From JAZTZP01 sp045637525 (lineage in GTDB: Bacteria; Bacillota; Clostridia; UBA1381), in NCBI GenBank assembly GCA_045637525.1, contig JAZTZP010000075.1:1-37716 (forward strand): 37,716 nucleotides of DNA, written 5' to 3'. The notes beneath the pieces were generated by a model, which ran no database searches, was not told where the DNA came from, and saw nothing but the letters and a program-made list of their open reading frames with translations. Made by a program: the position numbers and the translations under genes. Below are positions 1-8,026 of this stretch, one piece after another (position 1 is the first letter of the stretch; the number at the start of each line of letters is the position of its first letter).

Positions 1-10
1 GTTATGGAAA

Positions 11-204
11 GAAAATCGACAAGCGATTTTCTGATTTTAAATTCAGAAATTGCTTGCAATTTCTACAGAAACCTGTCGCATAGCGACAGATTTCACCCAT
101 GCTTTGCATGGATTTCACTCACACGAAGTGTGAATTTCACATTTTGCTGAAAGCAAAATATTTCACTATTATAGTTTAGAGGCAAACAGCCGCTAAACTA
201 TAAT
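11..204. repeat. Array of seven short palindromes with ATTTCAC spacers
   Basis: Seven consecutive perfect inverted repeats are visible, with arms at 11-18/24-31, 46-53/56-63, 73-79/83-89, 97-102/106-111, 119-124/128-133, 141-148/152-159 and 168-179/193-204. The arm sequences all differ, but from the third palindrome on they are separated by the same heptamer ATTTCAC (90-96, 112-118, 134-140, 160-166), giving a period of 22 to 26 nt. The last hairpin has a 12-bp stem and ends just before the ribosome binding site of the next gene. The array may start before the window. Its function is unknown; it could be a dispersed intergenic element or part of a transcribed leader. Confidence 0.8.
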
Positions 205-225
205 TTACTGATTGGAGGGTATGAT

Positions 226-1038
226 ATGAAACGATTATTTAAAATAGGAATTGCAGGGATTGTGATTTTTGGGGTTTCGGTGACTGCCGGGATTTTATAT
301 GGACGGTATGCTGAAAGTAAAAAGGCAAGTGCGGATATTACATATACCGGTGTGAGTACAAAAAAAACAGGGTGGGGGATAAAGAAAAATAAAAACAGTC
401 CGCCGGATGTTCCGGCTGAGATAATTGATTTGCTTTCAAAATATGATGCGTATTATATGGACACAAGAGCTGAGAAACGGCTGTATCTTACATTTGATGA
501 AGGGTATGAAAACGGTTATACCGGGCAGATTTTAGATGTTTTGAAAAAGCATAATGTAAAAGCGGCGTTCTTTGTAACAAAGCCGTATCTAAAAAATGAA
601 ACCGGGCTTATAAAAAGAATGACGGAGGAAGGACACATTGTAGGAAATCATACAATGAACCATCCGGATATGACAACGCTCACTGAAGAAAAGATACGTG
701 AGGAGCTTGACGGACTGAATGCCATTTTTAAGGAACAGACGGGCACAGATATGAAATATATGCGGCCGCCTGAGGGAAGCTTTTCGGAAAAGGTGCTTAA
801 AACGGCAAAGGATATGGGGTATAAAACGATATTCTGGAGTTTTGCGTATAAGGATTGGGATGTTAAAAACTTCAAGGGGGCTGATTATGCATATAATCAG
901 ACAGTTCCTTATCTTCATGACGGATGCATTTTGCTTCTTCATGCTGTTTCAAAGGATAACGCTGATGCTTTAGAAGACATAATAAACTATGCCACAAGTC
1001 AGGGATATACGTTTTGCAGTCTTGATGAGTTGACATAA
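226..1038 (+). CDS. pdaA: Polysaccharide deacetylase, PdaA type (muramic delta-lactam synthesis)
   Basis: A 270-residue carbohydrate esterase family 4 protein. Residues 5-25 form a hydrophobic anchor or signal segment, so the enzyme acts outside the membrane. The NodB fold has the first motif TFDEGYENG (D91), the metal motif HTMNH (H142, H146), RPPEG (R180) and LLLHAVSKD (H239). The whole C-terminal two thirds reads like Bacillus PdaA, which de-N-acetylates muramic acid in spore cortex peptidoglycan on the way to muramic delta-lactam; that role is inferred from family resemblance. PdaA of Bacillus has FDNGYENG where this protein has FDEGYENG. The start follows GGAGGG at 214-219. The gene appears monocistronic, with a terminator right after the stop. 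Confidence 0.88.
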   Translation: MKRLFKIGIAGIVIFGVSVTAGILYGRYAESKKASADITYTGVSTKKTGWGIKKNKNSPPDVPAEIIDLLSKYDAYYMDTRAEKRLYLTFDEGYENGYTGQILDVLKKHNVKAAFFVTKPYLKNETGLIKRMTEEGHIVGNHTMNHPDMTTLTEEKIREELDGLNAIFKEQTGTDMKYMRPPEGSFSEKVLKTAKDMGYKTIFWSFAYKDWDVKNFKGADYAYNQTVPYLHDGCILLLHAVSKDNADALEDIINYATSQGYTFCSLDELT

Positions 1039-1077
1039 AAAAGGCGTGCAGTTTTTGCGACTGCACACCTTTTTTTA
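1039..1077. terminator. Rho-independent terminator between pdaA and the aminotransferase gene
   Basis: AGGCGTGCAG (1042-1051) pairs with CTGCACACCT (1061-1070) with one mismatch, followed by seven T; an A run precedes it, so it can serve both converging genes. It begins directly after the pdaA stop codon and ends five bases before the stop of the minus-strand aminotransferase gene. Confidence 0.85.
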
Positions 1078-1081
1078 AAAA

Positions 1082-2269
1082 TTAATATTCGTTATTAATA
1101 AATTTCTTAAGTCTGTTAAGACCCTCGCGGCAGTTATCCATTGATGTAGCATAAGACCAGCGCACGTACTCGGGAGCGGCAAAGCCTGTTCCGGGAACTA
1201 CGGCAACCTTTGCTTTATCAAGGAAAGCATTCGCAAAATCGTCGGCATTATTTATTTTAACGCCGCATATTTCCCTGCCGATAAGATTTGAAATGTTCAT
1301 CATGATATAAAAAGCACCGTTTGGCATTGTACATGATACTCCGTCGATGTTGTTTATGGTTTCAACCATATAGTTACGTCTTTCGACGAAGGCTTTCTTC
1401 ATTTCTTCAACGCAGTCAAGACTTCCGTTTAGAGCTGCAATAGCCGCTTCCTGGGCGATTGAGTTCGGGTTTGATGTTGCATGTGACTGAAGGCTTGCCA
1501 TAGCTTTTGCAAGCTGTGAATTTGATGCTGTGTAGCCTATTCTCCAGCCGGTCATTGCGTATGTCTTTGATACACCGTTTATTATTATTGTGAGGTCTTT
1601 GATTTGCTCGTTAAATGAAGCGATGCTTACATGCTTTCCTTCGTAAATGAGATGCTCGTATATTTCATCGGCTATAACATAAATATTATGCTTAACTGCA
1701 ATATCAGCAATTGCACGAAGTTCGTCTTCGGTATAAATCATACCGGTAGGATTAGACGGGCTGTTGATTATAATAGCTCTTGTTTTATCAGTTATGCATT
1801 CTTCAATCTGAGCGGCGGTTGCTTTAAAGCCGTTTTCTTCCGTTGTCTGAAGTATTACGGGAACTCCGTCTGCTATTTTAACCATTTCTGTATAGCTTAC
1901 CCAGAATGGCGCAGGGACTATAACCTCGTCACCGGGGTTGCATATTGCCATGAATGCATTTACAAGAGCGTGTTTTGCACCGTTTGTAACAACAATGTCG
2001 GTCGGTTTGTAGTCAAGACCGTTTTCTCTCTTTAATTTATCAGCTACTGCCTGACGCATCGGCACTGTACCGGCAGCCGGTGTGTAGCGTGTTTTTCCAT
2101 CCTTTATGGCATTAAATGCCGCTTCGCATATATGCGCCGGTGTATCGAAGTCCGGTTCTCCTGCTCCGAAGCCTACAACATCTACGCCGTTTGCTTTCAT
2201 TTCTTTATATTTTGAATCAATAGCAAGTGTTGGTGATGGTGAAATTGATAAAATCTTTTTTGATAACAT
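1082..2269 (-). CDS. PLP-dependent aspartate-type aminotransferase (class I)
   Basis: A 395-residue fold-type I aminotransferase, the usual length for subgroup I-beta aspartate aminotransferases (AspC/AspB-like). Visible motifs are SNPTG (N173), DEIYEH (D201, which binds the pyridine nitrogen), SKTYAMTGWR with the Schiff-base lysine K235 and phosphate-binding R243, and a C-terminal WSYATS segment preceded by the arginine that binds the substrate carboxylate. It should move amino groups between aspartate or a related amino acid and 2-oxoglutarate in the cytosol. The exact substrate cannot be read from sequence; some members use prephenate or aromatic amino acids. GGAGGTAAG precedes the ATG on the minus strand. 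It follows the dipeptidase gene after an 88-nt AT-rich gap, so it may have its own promoter. Confidence 0.9.
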   Translation of the reverse strand: MLSKKILSISPSPTLAIDSKYKEMKANGVDVVGFGAGEPDFDTPAHICEAAFNAIKDGKTRYTPAAGTVPMRQAVADKLKRENGLDYKPTDIVVTNGAKHALVNAFMAICNPGDEVIVPAPFWVSYTEMVKIADGVPVILQTTEENGFKATAAQIEECITDKTRAIIINSPSNPTGMIYTEDELRAIADIAVKHNIYVIADEIYEHLIYEGKHVSIASFNEQIKDLTIIINGVSKTYAMTGWRIGYTASNSQLAKAMASLQSHATSNPNSIAQEAAIAALNGSLDCVEEMKKAFVERRNYMVETINNIDGVSCTMPNGAFYIMMNISNLIGREICGVKINNADDFANAFLDKAKVAVVPGTGFAAPEYVRWSYATSMDNCREGLNRLKKFINNEY

Positions 2270-2357
2270 TATTTTCTTACCTCCGACAATTTTTTATCAC
2301 ATAATATTATATAATACTATATTTTTTTGAAAATTGCAAGTGATTTTTCAGTATTTT

Positions 2358-3275
2358 TTAAAATTTTTTTATTATTTTCTCCATATTTTTGCTTAAAAAT
2401 TTTTCGATAAGGCAATGTGACCAACCGTTTTTATACATTTCGGCTATTAGTTTATCAATATCGACAATAGAATTTATACCGACAGGCAAGCTTTGTACTC
2501 CGTCAAAATCACTGCCCAAGCCGATTATATTTTCTCCGCCGAGGTTTATAAAGTGTTCTGCGTGACGGATTATATCAGAGATATATGCTGTACCGCTGTT
2601 ATTTAAAAATTCGGGGAGGAAGTTTATTCCTACATATCCGTCTCTTTTTTTTATTTCGTTAAATTGCCCGTCTGTCAGATTTCGCACATGGTTGCACAGG
2701 GATTTTGAACAGGAATGGGTCGCAACGGGCGGAAGCGTTGTATAAGAAACGGCATCGTAAAATGACTTTTCGCTCATGTGTGATACGTCGCATACTATGC
2801 CAAGCTCATTCATTTTTAAAAGAACGGCTTTACCGAAATCAGTAAAACCGTAATCTGTGTTTCCGAGTATTCCGGAGGCGAGTTTGTTGTTATTATTCCA
2901 TACGGGGGCGATAATACGCACGCCCTCGGCATAGTATTCATAAAGCCTTTCGGGTGTGTCTATACATTCGCCGCCTTCGATGGACAAAAAGGCACAAAGT
3001 TTATGAGTTTTTCTTGCACCTGTGAGTTCCGAAAAATTAGTGCAGTGTGCTGTTTTATCCGAGATAACTTTGCTTTTATAGGTTTTTATAAGCGTTTTAC
3101 AGCGCTCTGTGGGATTATCATAGTATTCAGGATCTGTAAAACACGCAAAAAACTGGGTGTAGCAATGCGAACTGCTTAGCTTTTTAAAGGATATATGTAA
3201 ATCATTTGTGTCAAATTCGCAGTTTTTATCGGTAAGGTGACATAATGTGTCGCAATGAGCGTCAATTATATTCAA
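2358..3275 (-). CDS. Membrane-dipeptidase family (peptidase M19) hydrolase
   Basis: A 305-residue TIM-barrel metallodipeptidase of the renal dipeptidase family. The binuclear zinc ligands are visible in order: HCD (H7, D9), IEGGE (E100), VSHMS (H166) and THSCS (H187), followed by GLGSDFDG (D256, D258) near the C-terminus. No signal peptide is seen, so it probably acts in the cytosol on dipeptides, possibly including D-amino-acid dipeptides as known for this family. It starts at TTG: GGAGGG stands six bases upstream and the reading frame begins directly with the conserved first metal motif. It lies 41 nt downstream of yraN and probably belongs to the rnhB-yraN transcript. Confidence 0.9.
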   Translation of the reverse strand: MNIIDAHCDTLCHLTDKNCEFDTNDLHISFKKLSSSHCYTQFFACFTDPEYYDNPTERCKTLIKTYKSKVISDKTAHCTNFSELTGARKTHKLCAFLSIEGGECIDTPERLYEYYAEGVRIIAPVWNNNNKLASGILGNTDYGFTDFGKAVLLKMNELGIVCDVSHMSEKSFYDAVSYTTLPPVATHSCSKSLCNHVRNLTDGQFNEIKKRDGYVGINFLPEFLNNSGTAYISDIIRHAEHFINLGGENIIGLGSDFDGVQSLPVGINSIVDIDKLIAEMYKNGWSHCLIEKFLSKNMEKIIKKF

Positions 3276-3316
3276 TTAAAACCCTCCTAAATTAACTTAA
3301 CGTTTACAGTATTGTC

Positions 3317-3673
3317 CTAAAATGCACTTTCAATATGATTAAACTCTGTAACCTCGGGCGTATCGCCGTTTAATTTATAGTATACCTCTAAAATATCAAA
3401 TCTCATGTCTACATCTTCCGAATGTGTATAGCATATACAGGTTTTTTGTATTCTTGTTTGCTTTCGGTAGTCAACAAATTCGGAGGCATATCCGTAAGAA
3501 TTGCTTTTTCTCGTTTTTACTTCTATAAAAACAGTTGTTGTATTATCGAGCATAATAAGGTCTATTTCTCCGAATTTGCATGTGAAGTTTTTGTCGAGGA
3601 AAACATAGCCCTTTGATTTTAAATAATTGCAGGCGGCACGTTCGCCGAAATCGCCTATTTCCTTTGCTGTCAT
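3317..3673 (-). CDS. yraN: YraN family (UPF0102) endonuclease-like protein
   Basis: A 118-residue member of the UPF0102 family with a PD-(D/E)xK nuclease-like core: the early GE of GDFGERAA (E11), GEIDLI (D38) and FIEVKTR (E51, K53) are all present. The family is linked by fold to Holliday-junction resolvases, but its cellular role is not firmly established. It sits 15 nt downstream of rnhB, a pairing very common in bacteria. The start is preceded by AAAGGAAAACA. The length is normal for the family. Confidence 0.92.
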   Translation of the reverse strand: MTAKEIGDFGERAACNYLKSKGYVFLDKNFTCKFGEIDLIMLDNTTTVFIEVKTRKSNSYGYASEFVDYRKQTRIQKTCICYTHSEDVDMRFDILEVYYKLNGDTPEVTEFNHIESAF

Positions 3674-3688
3674 ATTGTTTTCCTTTCG

Positions 3689-4327
3689 TTAAATCAATTT
3701 TTTCAAGAATGTTTTTCTGTGTATCGGACAGGGGCCGAATTCTTTTAATGCCGCAATATGCTCAGCTGTGCCGTAGCCTTTATGTTTTTTAAATCCGTAT
3801 TCGGGATAAAGATTATCCTGCCCGGCTATAAATCTGTCACGCGATACTTTTGCAAGGATTGACGCGGATGCAATTGATATACTTTTACTGTCGCCCTTTA
3901 CAACTGTTTCATACGGGACCGGTGTGTTATTTGCACGGTTTCCGTCTATCAGCGCAAAATCAGGCTGCACGGAGAGGTGGCTGAGTGCTGTATTCATTGC
4001 AAGGTATGTTGCGTTTAAGATATTAATCTCGTCGATTACCTTCTCGTCAACAGCCGCTATGTAATAGGCTATTGCTTTTTCGCATATGATGTCGAAAAGC
4101 TCTTCACGCTTTTTTTCGCTAAGCTTTTTTGAGTCGTTTATTCCCGGAATATAGAGGTCGGGAGGGAGGATTACTGCCGCCGCATAGACAGGCCCTGCAA
4201 GCGGACCGCGGCCGGCTTCATCAACTCCGGCAACTGCTGTATATCCGAGAGCTTTTTTTTCGTTTTCGATAAGCCACATCTGAGAAACTCGTGCCATATC
4301 TTCTTCGGGTGTAAGTTTTTTTGCCAT
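3689..4327 (-). CDS. rnhB: Ribonuclease HII
   Basis: A 212-residue cytosolic ribonuclease that cuts RNA in RNA-DNA hybrids and single ribonucleotides in DNA. The family signatures are AGVDEAGRGPLAGP (catalytic D36, E37), NDSKKLS, LIDGN (D128) and KGDSKSISIASASI (D146). The frame is open upstream to 4435, but the start at 4327 is preferred because AAAGGAAC precedes it and the upstream extension is hydrophobic and unlike the family. The first of a minus-strand series with yraN and the dipeptidase gene; it diverges from the DUF4364 gene. Confidence 0.94.
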   Translation of the reverse strand: MAKKLTPEEDMARVSQMWLIENEKKALGYTAVAGVDEAGRGPLAGPVYAAAVILPPDLYIPGINDSKKLSEKKREELFDIICEKAIAYYIAAVDEKVIDEINILNATYLAMNTALSHLSVQPDFALIDGNRANNTPVPYETVVKGDSKSISIASASILAKVSRDRFIAGQDNLYPEYGFKKHKGYGTAEHIAALKEFGPCPIHRKTFLKKLI

Positions 4328-4403
4328 TTTTATTGTTCCTTTCGCTAATCTTAAAAAAATTTTAAAAAAAATTAAATTTCCTATTCCATTTTTGATAAAT
4401 ACG

Positions 4404-4412
4404 TGGTATAAT
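4404..4412 (+). promoter_or_regulatory. Extended -10 promoter element for the DUF4364 gene
   Basis: TGGTATAAT matches an extended -10 (TGn then TATAAT at 4407-4412). No good -35 lies 17 bases upstream; a TTGATA at 4392-4397 is only nine bases away. The same TACGTGGTATAAT string occurs in the strong promoter at 37261-37289. Transcription would start near 4419, about 30 nt before the gene. Confidence 0.55.
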
Positions 4413-4448
4413 ATATAATATAAATAATTAACCATGAGGTGGCCTCAG

Positions 4449-4985
4449 ATGAGATACGACAGAGAAATAGATGATTATGCACTTATTCAATACATAATAA
4501 TGTTTGCCCTTGATCTCGTGGGTAAATCGGTCAGTTATGATGTGCTTATAAATATGCTTACCGAAGAACTTGATATTAATTATCTTGAATTTCAGCTTGC
4601 ACTCGATAATTTAAAATGCAACGGCTTTGTAAAGAACTTTACGGACGGGGACGGTCGACCGATGTATGTTATTACCGAAAAGGGAAAAATGTCGGCAGGA
4701 CTCTTTGAAAAGGATATACCTGTTTATATAAGAGAGCCGATACGTGAGTCGGTTGCGCCTGTTCTTAAACGTGATCATGAAAACAGACTGATACGAACGA
4801 AGGTGCGTTCTTTAGAGGACGATATGCATTATGCTGAGTGTTCGGTTTTTGACCACGATGATACGGCACTTCTTAAGTTTTCTGTATATACTCCGACTCG
4901 TGAGGAGGCGGTTGACATAACACGCCGGTTTAAAGAAAATCCGGAAAAGATATATGCCGGAATAATTTCCCTTTTAGCTGAGTAG
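4449..4985 (+). CDS. DUF4364 family winged-helix protein
   Basis: About 178 residues. The N-terminal half reads as a winged-helix DNA-binding domain: a helix with YALIQYIIMFAL, a second helix with YDVLINMLTEELDINYLEFQLALDNL, then the wing-like GFVKNFTDGDGRPMYVITEKG. The C-terminal half, after a KRDHENR segment, is a small alpha/beta region. It resembles the DUF4364 family of Clostridia, whose function is unknown; a transcription regulator is the natural guess. An ATG at 4434 is possible, but ATG 4449 sits seven bases after GAGGTG and is preferred. Its 3' end overlaps the convergent prmC by 12 nt. Confidence 0.78.
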   Translation: MRYDREIDDYALIQYIIMFALDLVGKSVSYDVLINMLTEELDINYLEFQLALDNLKCNGFVKNFTDGDGRPMYVITEKGKMSAGLFEKDIPVYIREPIRESVAPVLKRDHENRLIRTKVRSLEDDMHYAECSVFDHDDTALLKFSVYTPTREEAVDITRRFKENPEKIYAGIISLLAE

Positions 4986-5783
4986 TGTTCCGCATACGAC
5001 ACGGTTTATGCCACATAAGTCTTTTACAAATCTGATATTTTTAAAGGATTTATCCATCAGTGAAGCAACAGATGCCGCCTGGTTATAACCGACCTCGAAA
5101 AAAAGCTGACCGTTTTGTTTTAGGAGTGAGGGCGAAACTGCTGTTATTCTTTTATAAAAGTCAAGTCCGTCACTGCCACCGTCAAGCGCAAGGTGAGGCT
5201 CGAAGGCTCTGACATTTAAGTCTAACTCCGGTATTACATCTGTTTCGATATAGGGCGGATTTGAAACGATAATATCAAATTCTCCCGAATATGGTTTCAT
5301 TATATCGTGATGTATGAAAGTTACGTTTACATTGTTTTTTTCTGCATTTGATTTTGCTGTTTTTAAAGCCTGTTCGCTTATATCCATGGCATAAACATCT
5401 GCATCTTTTATATAATATGCAAGACTTATTGCAATGCAACCGCTCCCGGTGCCGATATCTAAGATTTTCGGCGCTGACGGAGCTTTTTTTATAACCTCTT
5501 CAACAAGACATTCCGTATCGCTTCTAGGAATTAATACCGAGGGGTTTACGTCAAATTCCAAAGACATAAATTCGGTATTACCGACAACATACTGAAGTGG
5601 TTCGCCGTCCAAAATTCGATTTATCGCAGTATTGATTTCGGTTTCTTCGTCACACGTGAGACTGTCGGTTTTATGCATTAAAAGCTCAAGCTGACTTTTT
5701 TTTAAAACAGAACGGAACAAAAGATCCGTATCTCTTGTTCCGATTTTTGCATTTGATTTTTTTATAGCTTCGTGTATTACCAT
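4974..5783 (-). CDS. prmC: Release factor glutamine methyltransferase PrmC
   Basis: A 269-residue S-adenosylmethionine-dependent methyltransferase that methylates the glutamine of the GGQ motif in peptide-chain release factors. An N-terminal helical domain (residues 1-70) is followed by PRSDTE (86-91), the SAM motif LDIGTGSGCIAIS (108-120) and the catalytic NPPY (175-178). The frame is open to 5816, but the ATG at 5783 overlaps the stop of the upstream DUF1385 gene as ATGGTAA, a translational-coupling arrangement that decides the start. No prfA is next to it in this window. Confidence 0.93.
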   Translation of the reverse strand: MVIHEAIKKSNAKIGTRDTDLLFRSVLKKSQLELLMHKTDSLTCDEETEINTAINRILDGEPLQYVVGNTEFMSLEFDVNPSVLIPRSDTECLVEEVIKKAPSAPKILDIGTGSGCIAISLAYYIKDADVYAMDISEQALKTAKSNAEKNNVNVTFIHHDIMKPYSGEFDIIVSNPPYIETDVIPELDLNVRAFEPHLALDGGSDGLDFYKRITAVSPSLLKQNGQLFFEVGYNQAASVASLMDKSFKNIRFVKDLCGINRVVCGTLLS

Positions 5784-6766
5784 TTGTCGTCTTCCTTGTC
5801 TTCGGGGATTACGCATTTCATTGAATGTATTGCAACCTCAATCTGCTTTTCGTCAGGCTCACGCGTGGTGAGGCGCTGGAGCCACAGGCCCGGTTTTGTA
5901 AATGCTTTCACGCACTTGTTTTGGCTTTTGCCGGCAAGCTTTATAACCTCATACGAAAGCCCGGCAACTGCAGGCATGAGAAGAAGTCTTGTTATTATTC
6001 TTAAAAGGATGCCTGCGAAATCGCTTTCAAATTTAGGGAGCAGCATAAAAAGTAAAATGCTTATTATCATTGTAAAGAGTAAAAAGTTTGTTCCGCATCT
6101 CGGGTGGAATCTTGTATGCTTTTTAACATTTTCTACGGTAAGTTCCTCGCCGGCTTCATAGCAGGCGATTGTTTTATGTTCTGCGCCATGGTATTCAAAT
6201 ACTCTTTTTATTTCTTTCATTCGTGATACCAAGCCCATGTATGTAAGGAAAATAGCCATCTTTATCACGGCTTCCACGATATTGTAAAATGTTTTTGTTT
6301 TTGCAATATTTGAAAAGGCTTCGGGAACAAAGCCCATTGACAGAAGTTTGTCTATACCGCTTGTAACAAGATTAGGGAGTACGATGAACAGTCCGACACT
6401 TAATACTAAAGAAAGTGCAACGGAGAAATATATTACTACATCTTTAATCTTATCGCCGAGCTTGTCTTCAAGCCATTTTTCAAACTTGCTTTCGGATTCT
6501 GCATCTTCTTCAAGGTCTATGAATTCAGCAGAATACATAAGAGCTTTTATGCCTATTACCATACTCTCTATAAAATTAACACAGCCACGTATGACGGGAA
6601 GTCTGAAAAATTTGCTGCGTTTTTTTGTGCCGCCTGTGTCTATCTTTTCTGTTATTTCACCGTCAGGCTTTCTTACCGCAACAGCAGTCTTATGAGGACC
6701 TCGCATCATAACGCCTTCCATAACTGCCTGACCGCCTATTGATGTAATATGCTGTTTATTATTCAT
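5777..6766 (-). CDS. DUF1385 family membrane protein (YqhQ-like)
   Basis: A 329-residue protein of the DUF1385/YqhQ family. It begins with the family signature GGQAVMEGVMMRGP, has hydrophobic segments around residues 110-135, 155-180, 228-245 and 260-285, and carries the conserved YHGAEHKTIACYE and HPRCGTNF motifs between the second and third. The family is widespread in Bacillota and its biochemical role is not established; histidine and cysteine conservation suggests metal binding, which is inference. It is commonly next to prmC, as here, and overlaps prmC by 7 nt and the upstream membrane-protein gene by 1 nt. Confidence 0.9.
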   Translation of the reverse strand: MNNKQHITSIGGQAVMEGVMMRGPHKTAVAVRKPDGEITEKIDTGGTKKRSKFFRLPVIRGCVNFIESMVIGIKALMYSAEFIDLEEDAESESKFEKWLEDKLGDKIKDVVIYFSVALSLVLSVGLFIVLPNLVTSGIDKLLSMGFVPEAFSNIAKTKTFYNIVEAVIKMAIFLTYMGLVSRMKEIKRVFEYHGAEHKTIACYEAGEELTVENVKKHTRFHPRCGTNFLLFTMIISILLFMLLPKFESDFAGILLRIITRLLLMPAVAGLSYEVIKLAGKSQNKCVKAFTKPGLWLQRLTTREPDEKQIEVAIHSMKCVIPEDKEDDKW

Positions 6767-7317
6767 TAATTATTTTCCTCCTCGTTAAACGTTTCCAGTT
6801 TTCGTTTGCTTATTTTAGCTGTAAGCGGCAATATTCTTTCTATATAGTAGGATATAAAGAAAGACAAAGCAATATCGAATATCGACAGTATTACAATTGC
6901 GCCTATGTAAAGATATATCGGAAAATCAAGCGTCAGGTTCAGTGATTTTAATACGAACGGAACGACGAATGATGCTACTGAATAGTAAATGAATTTATAT
7001 ATCCATTCAGTTACTTTTGTTTGTGCCGATTCAAAAAGCGACTTTAAGACAGGATAGAATGCGAATATACACATATATCCTACGGCTATGAATTTATTTG
7101 TTCCGAACAGCATGATAAATATAGAACATACTATGCCTGAAATAAATGACAGACGCTTTCCGCATTCTATTAAAATTACACATTGAAAGGCTACTGCAAG
7201 GCACAAAGCCGAGAGCTTTCCTGTGGGTATTATGGGGACTGCATAAATAAGGATACATGATAAACAAGTAATTAATGATGCAGTTACAAGTGAAAACACT
7301 GATTGTCTTTTATTCAA
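6766..7317 (-). CDS. Hypothetical integral membrane protein
   Basis: About 183 residues, not recognised. Most of the chain is hydrophobic with about five or six membrane spans (for example LVTASLITCLSCILIYAV, ALCLAVAFQCVILIEC, ISGIVCSIFIMLFG, FVVPFVLKSLNL, LYIGAIVILSIFDIALSFFI), ending in a charged cytosolic tail. Size and layout recall small transporter subunits or membrane anchors, but no motif supports this. TTG at 7317 is chosen because GAGGTG lies seven bases upstream; a second TTG at 7332 would place the ribosome binding site inside the gene. The stop overlaps the first base of the DUF1385 start, so the two are coupled. Confidence 0.7.
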   Translation of the reverse strand: MNKRQSVFSLVTASLITCLSCILIYAVPIIPTGKLSALCLAVAFQCVILIECGKRLSFISGIVCSIFIMLFGTNKFIAVGYMCIFAFYPVLKSLFESAQTKVTEWIYKFIYYSVASFVVPFVLKSLNLTLDFPIYLYIGAIVILSIFDIALSFFISYYIERILPLTAKISKRKLETFNEEENN

Positions 7318-7348
7318 AATTAAACACCTCAAATTTTTTTAATATTTG

Positions 7349-7366
7349 GAAATTGCTTGCAATTTC
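7349..7366. repeat. Palindrome GAAATTGCTTGCAATTTC, second copy
   Basis: An 18-nt perfect palindrome identical to the one at 46-63 in the array at the left end of the window, 7.3 kb away. It lies in the gap between the J-domain gene and the membrane-protein gene, inside a possible operon. This shows the palindromes are dispersed in the genome. Confidence 0.75.
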
Positions 7367-7374
7367 ATTATTCT

Positions 7375-7399
7375 GAAAAGCCGTTATATCGGCGTTTTC
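7375..7399 (-). terminator. Possible terminator after the J-domain gene
   Basis: GCCG (7380-7383) pairs with CGGC (7390-7393), extended by AAAA/TTTT across a one-base bulge. It begins a few bases after the minus-strand J-domain stop codon and has short T runs on both strands. The stem is short, so partial read-through into 7317-6766 is likely. Confidence 0.45.
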
Positions 7400-7402
7400 T
7401 TA

Positions 7403-8026
7403 TTACATACAACTGATACAATCTCCGCCCATGCATTCACAGCAGCTGTCAAGGCAAAAGAGGCCAAAACATGTGTCACAGACAGAATCACCGCCAAAGC
7501 AACAGGGGAAGCATCCACCGCCGTAGCTTGTGTTTACACGCCTGTATCCGGAGTTTGAATTCATTATATTATTTAATGTATTCCGGTACTCTGCATTGCC
7601 GGGATCCATTTCTGTTGCTTTTCTTATAAATTCTATTCCGGCATTATACCAACCGGCACGTATGCGGCAAAGCCCCATGAGATAATTCCACTCAGCGTTC
7701 TGAGGGAGAGAGGCGAGCATAGCTTCCGCCTGAGCAAACAGTCCCCGACTTATCAGGCTTCGCACGGTTGCAAAGCTTGTATTACCTGCCGAATATCCGC
7801 CGTTTGTTCTTTGTGAGCCGTAGCCGGTATTATTGCCGGATGCGGTTTTATTTGTCAGCATATCATAGGCTTTGTTTATTTCTTTAAGCTTTTCACTTGC
7901 CAGATCTGCAAGCGGATTGTTTACGTATTTATCCGGATGATATTTCTTTACGAGTTCACGGTATGCACGCTTTATCTCAGCTTCATCGGCATCTTCAGGC
8001 ACGCCGAGTACTTCATATGGATTCAT
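7403..8026 (-). CDS. J-domain protein with TPR-like middle and cysteine-rich tail
   Basis: 207 residues. Residues 1-62 form a J domain with helix II, the HPD motif (KKYHPDKY, residues 29-35) and helix III, which in this family stimulates an Hsp70 ATPase. Residues 90-155 (GLFAQAEAML...LMGLCRIRAGWYNAGIEFIRKATEMDPGNAEYRNTL) look like two tetratricopeptide-type repeats. The last 36 residues hold about a dozen cysteines in CC and CxxC pairs among glycines, suggesting metal binding or membrane association; this is inference. It overlaps the upstream DUF5685 gene by 14 nt, and this pairing recurs in Clostridia. It is not DnaJ itself: there is no G/F region or standard zinc domain. Confidence 0.88.
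   Translation of the reverse strand: MNPYEVLGVPEDADEAEIKRAYRELVKKYHPDKYVNNPLADLASEKLKEINKAYDMLTNKTASGNNTGYGSQRTNGGYSAGNTSFATVRSLISRGLFAQAEAMLASLPQNAEWNYLMGLCRIRAGWYNAGIEFIRKATEMDPGNAEYRNTLNNIMNSNSGYRRVNTSYGGGCFPCCFGGDSVCDTCFGLFCLDSCCECMGGDCISCM

Noticed and set aside
11..204. The repeat run as a CRISPR array
   Set aside because: The constant part is only seven bases and the variable parts are palindromes; CRISPR repeats are 23 nt or longer with non-symmetric spacers, and no cas gene is present.
1631..2035. A 134-codon plus-strand frame inside the aminotransferase gene
   Set aside because: It is antisense to a clearly conserved enzyme, rich in cysteine and asparagine, and has no ribosome binding site.
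4328..4435. N-terminal extension of RNase HII
   Set aside because: It overlaps the divergent promoter region, has no ribosome binding site and is unlike the family.
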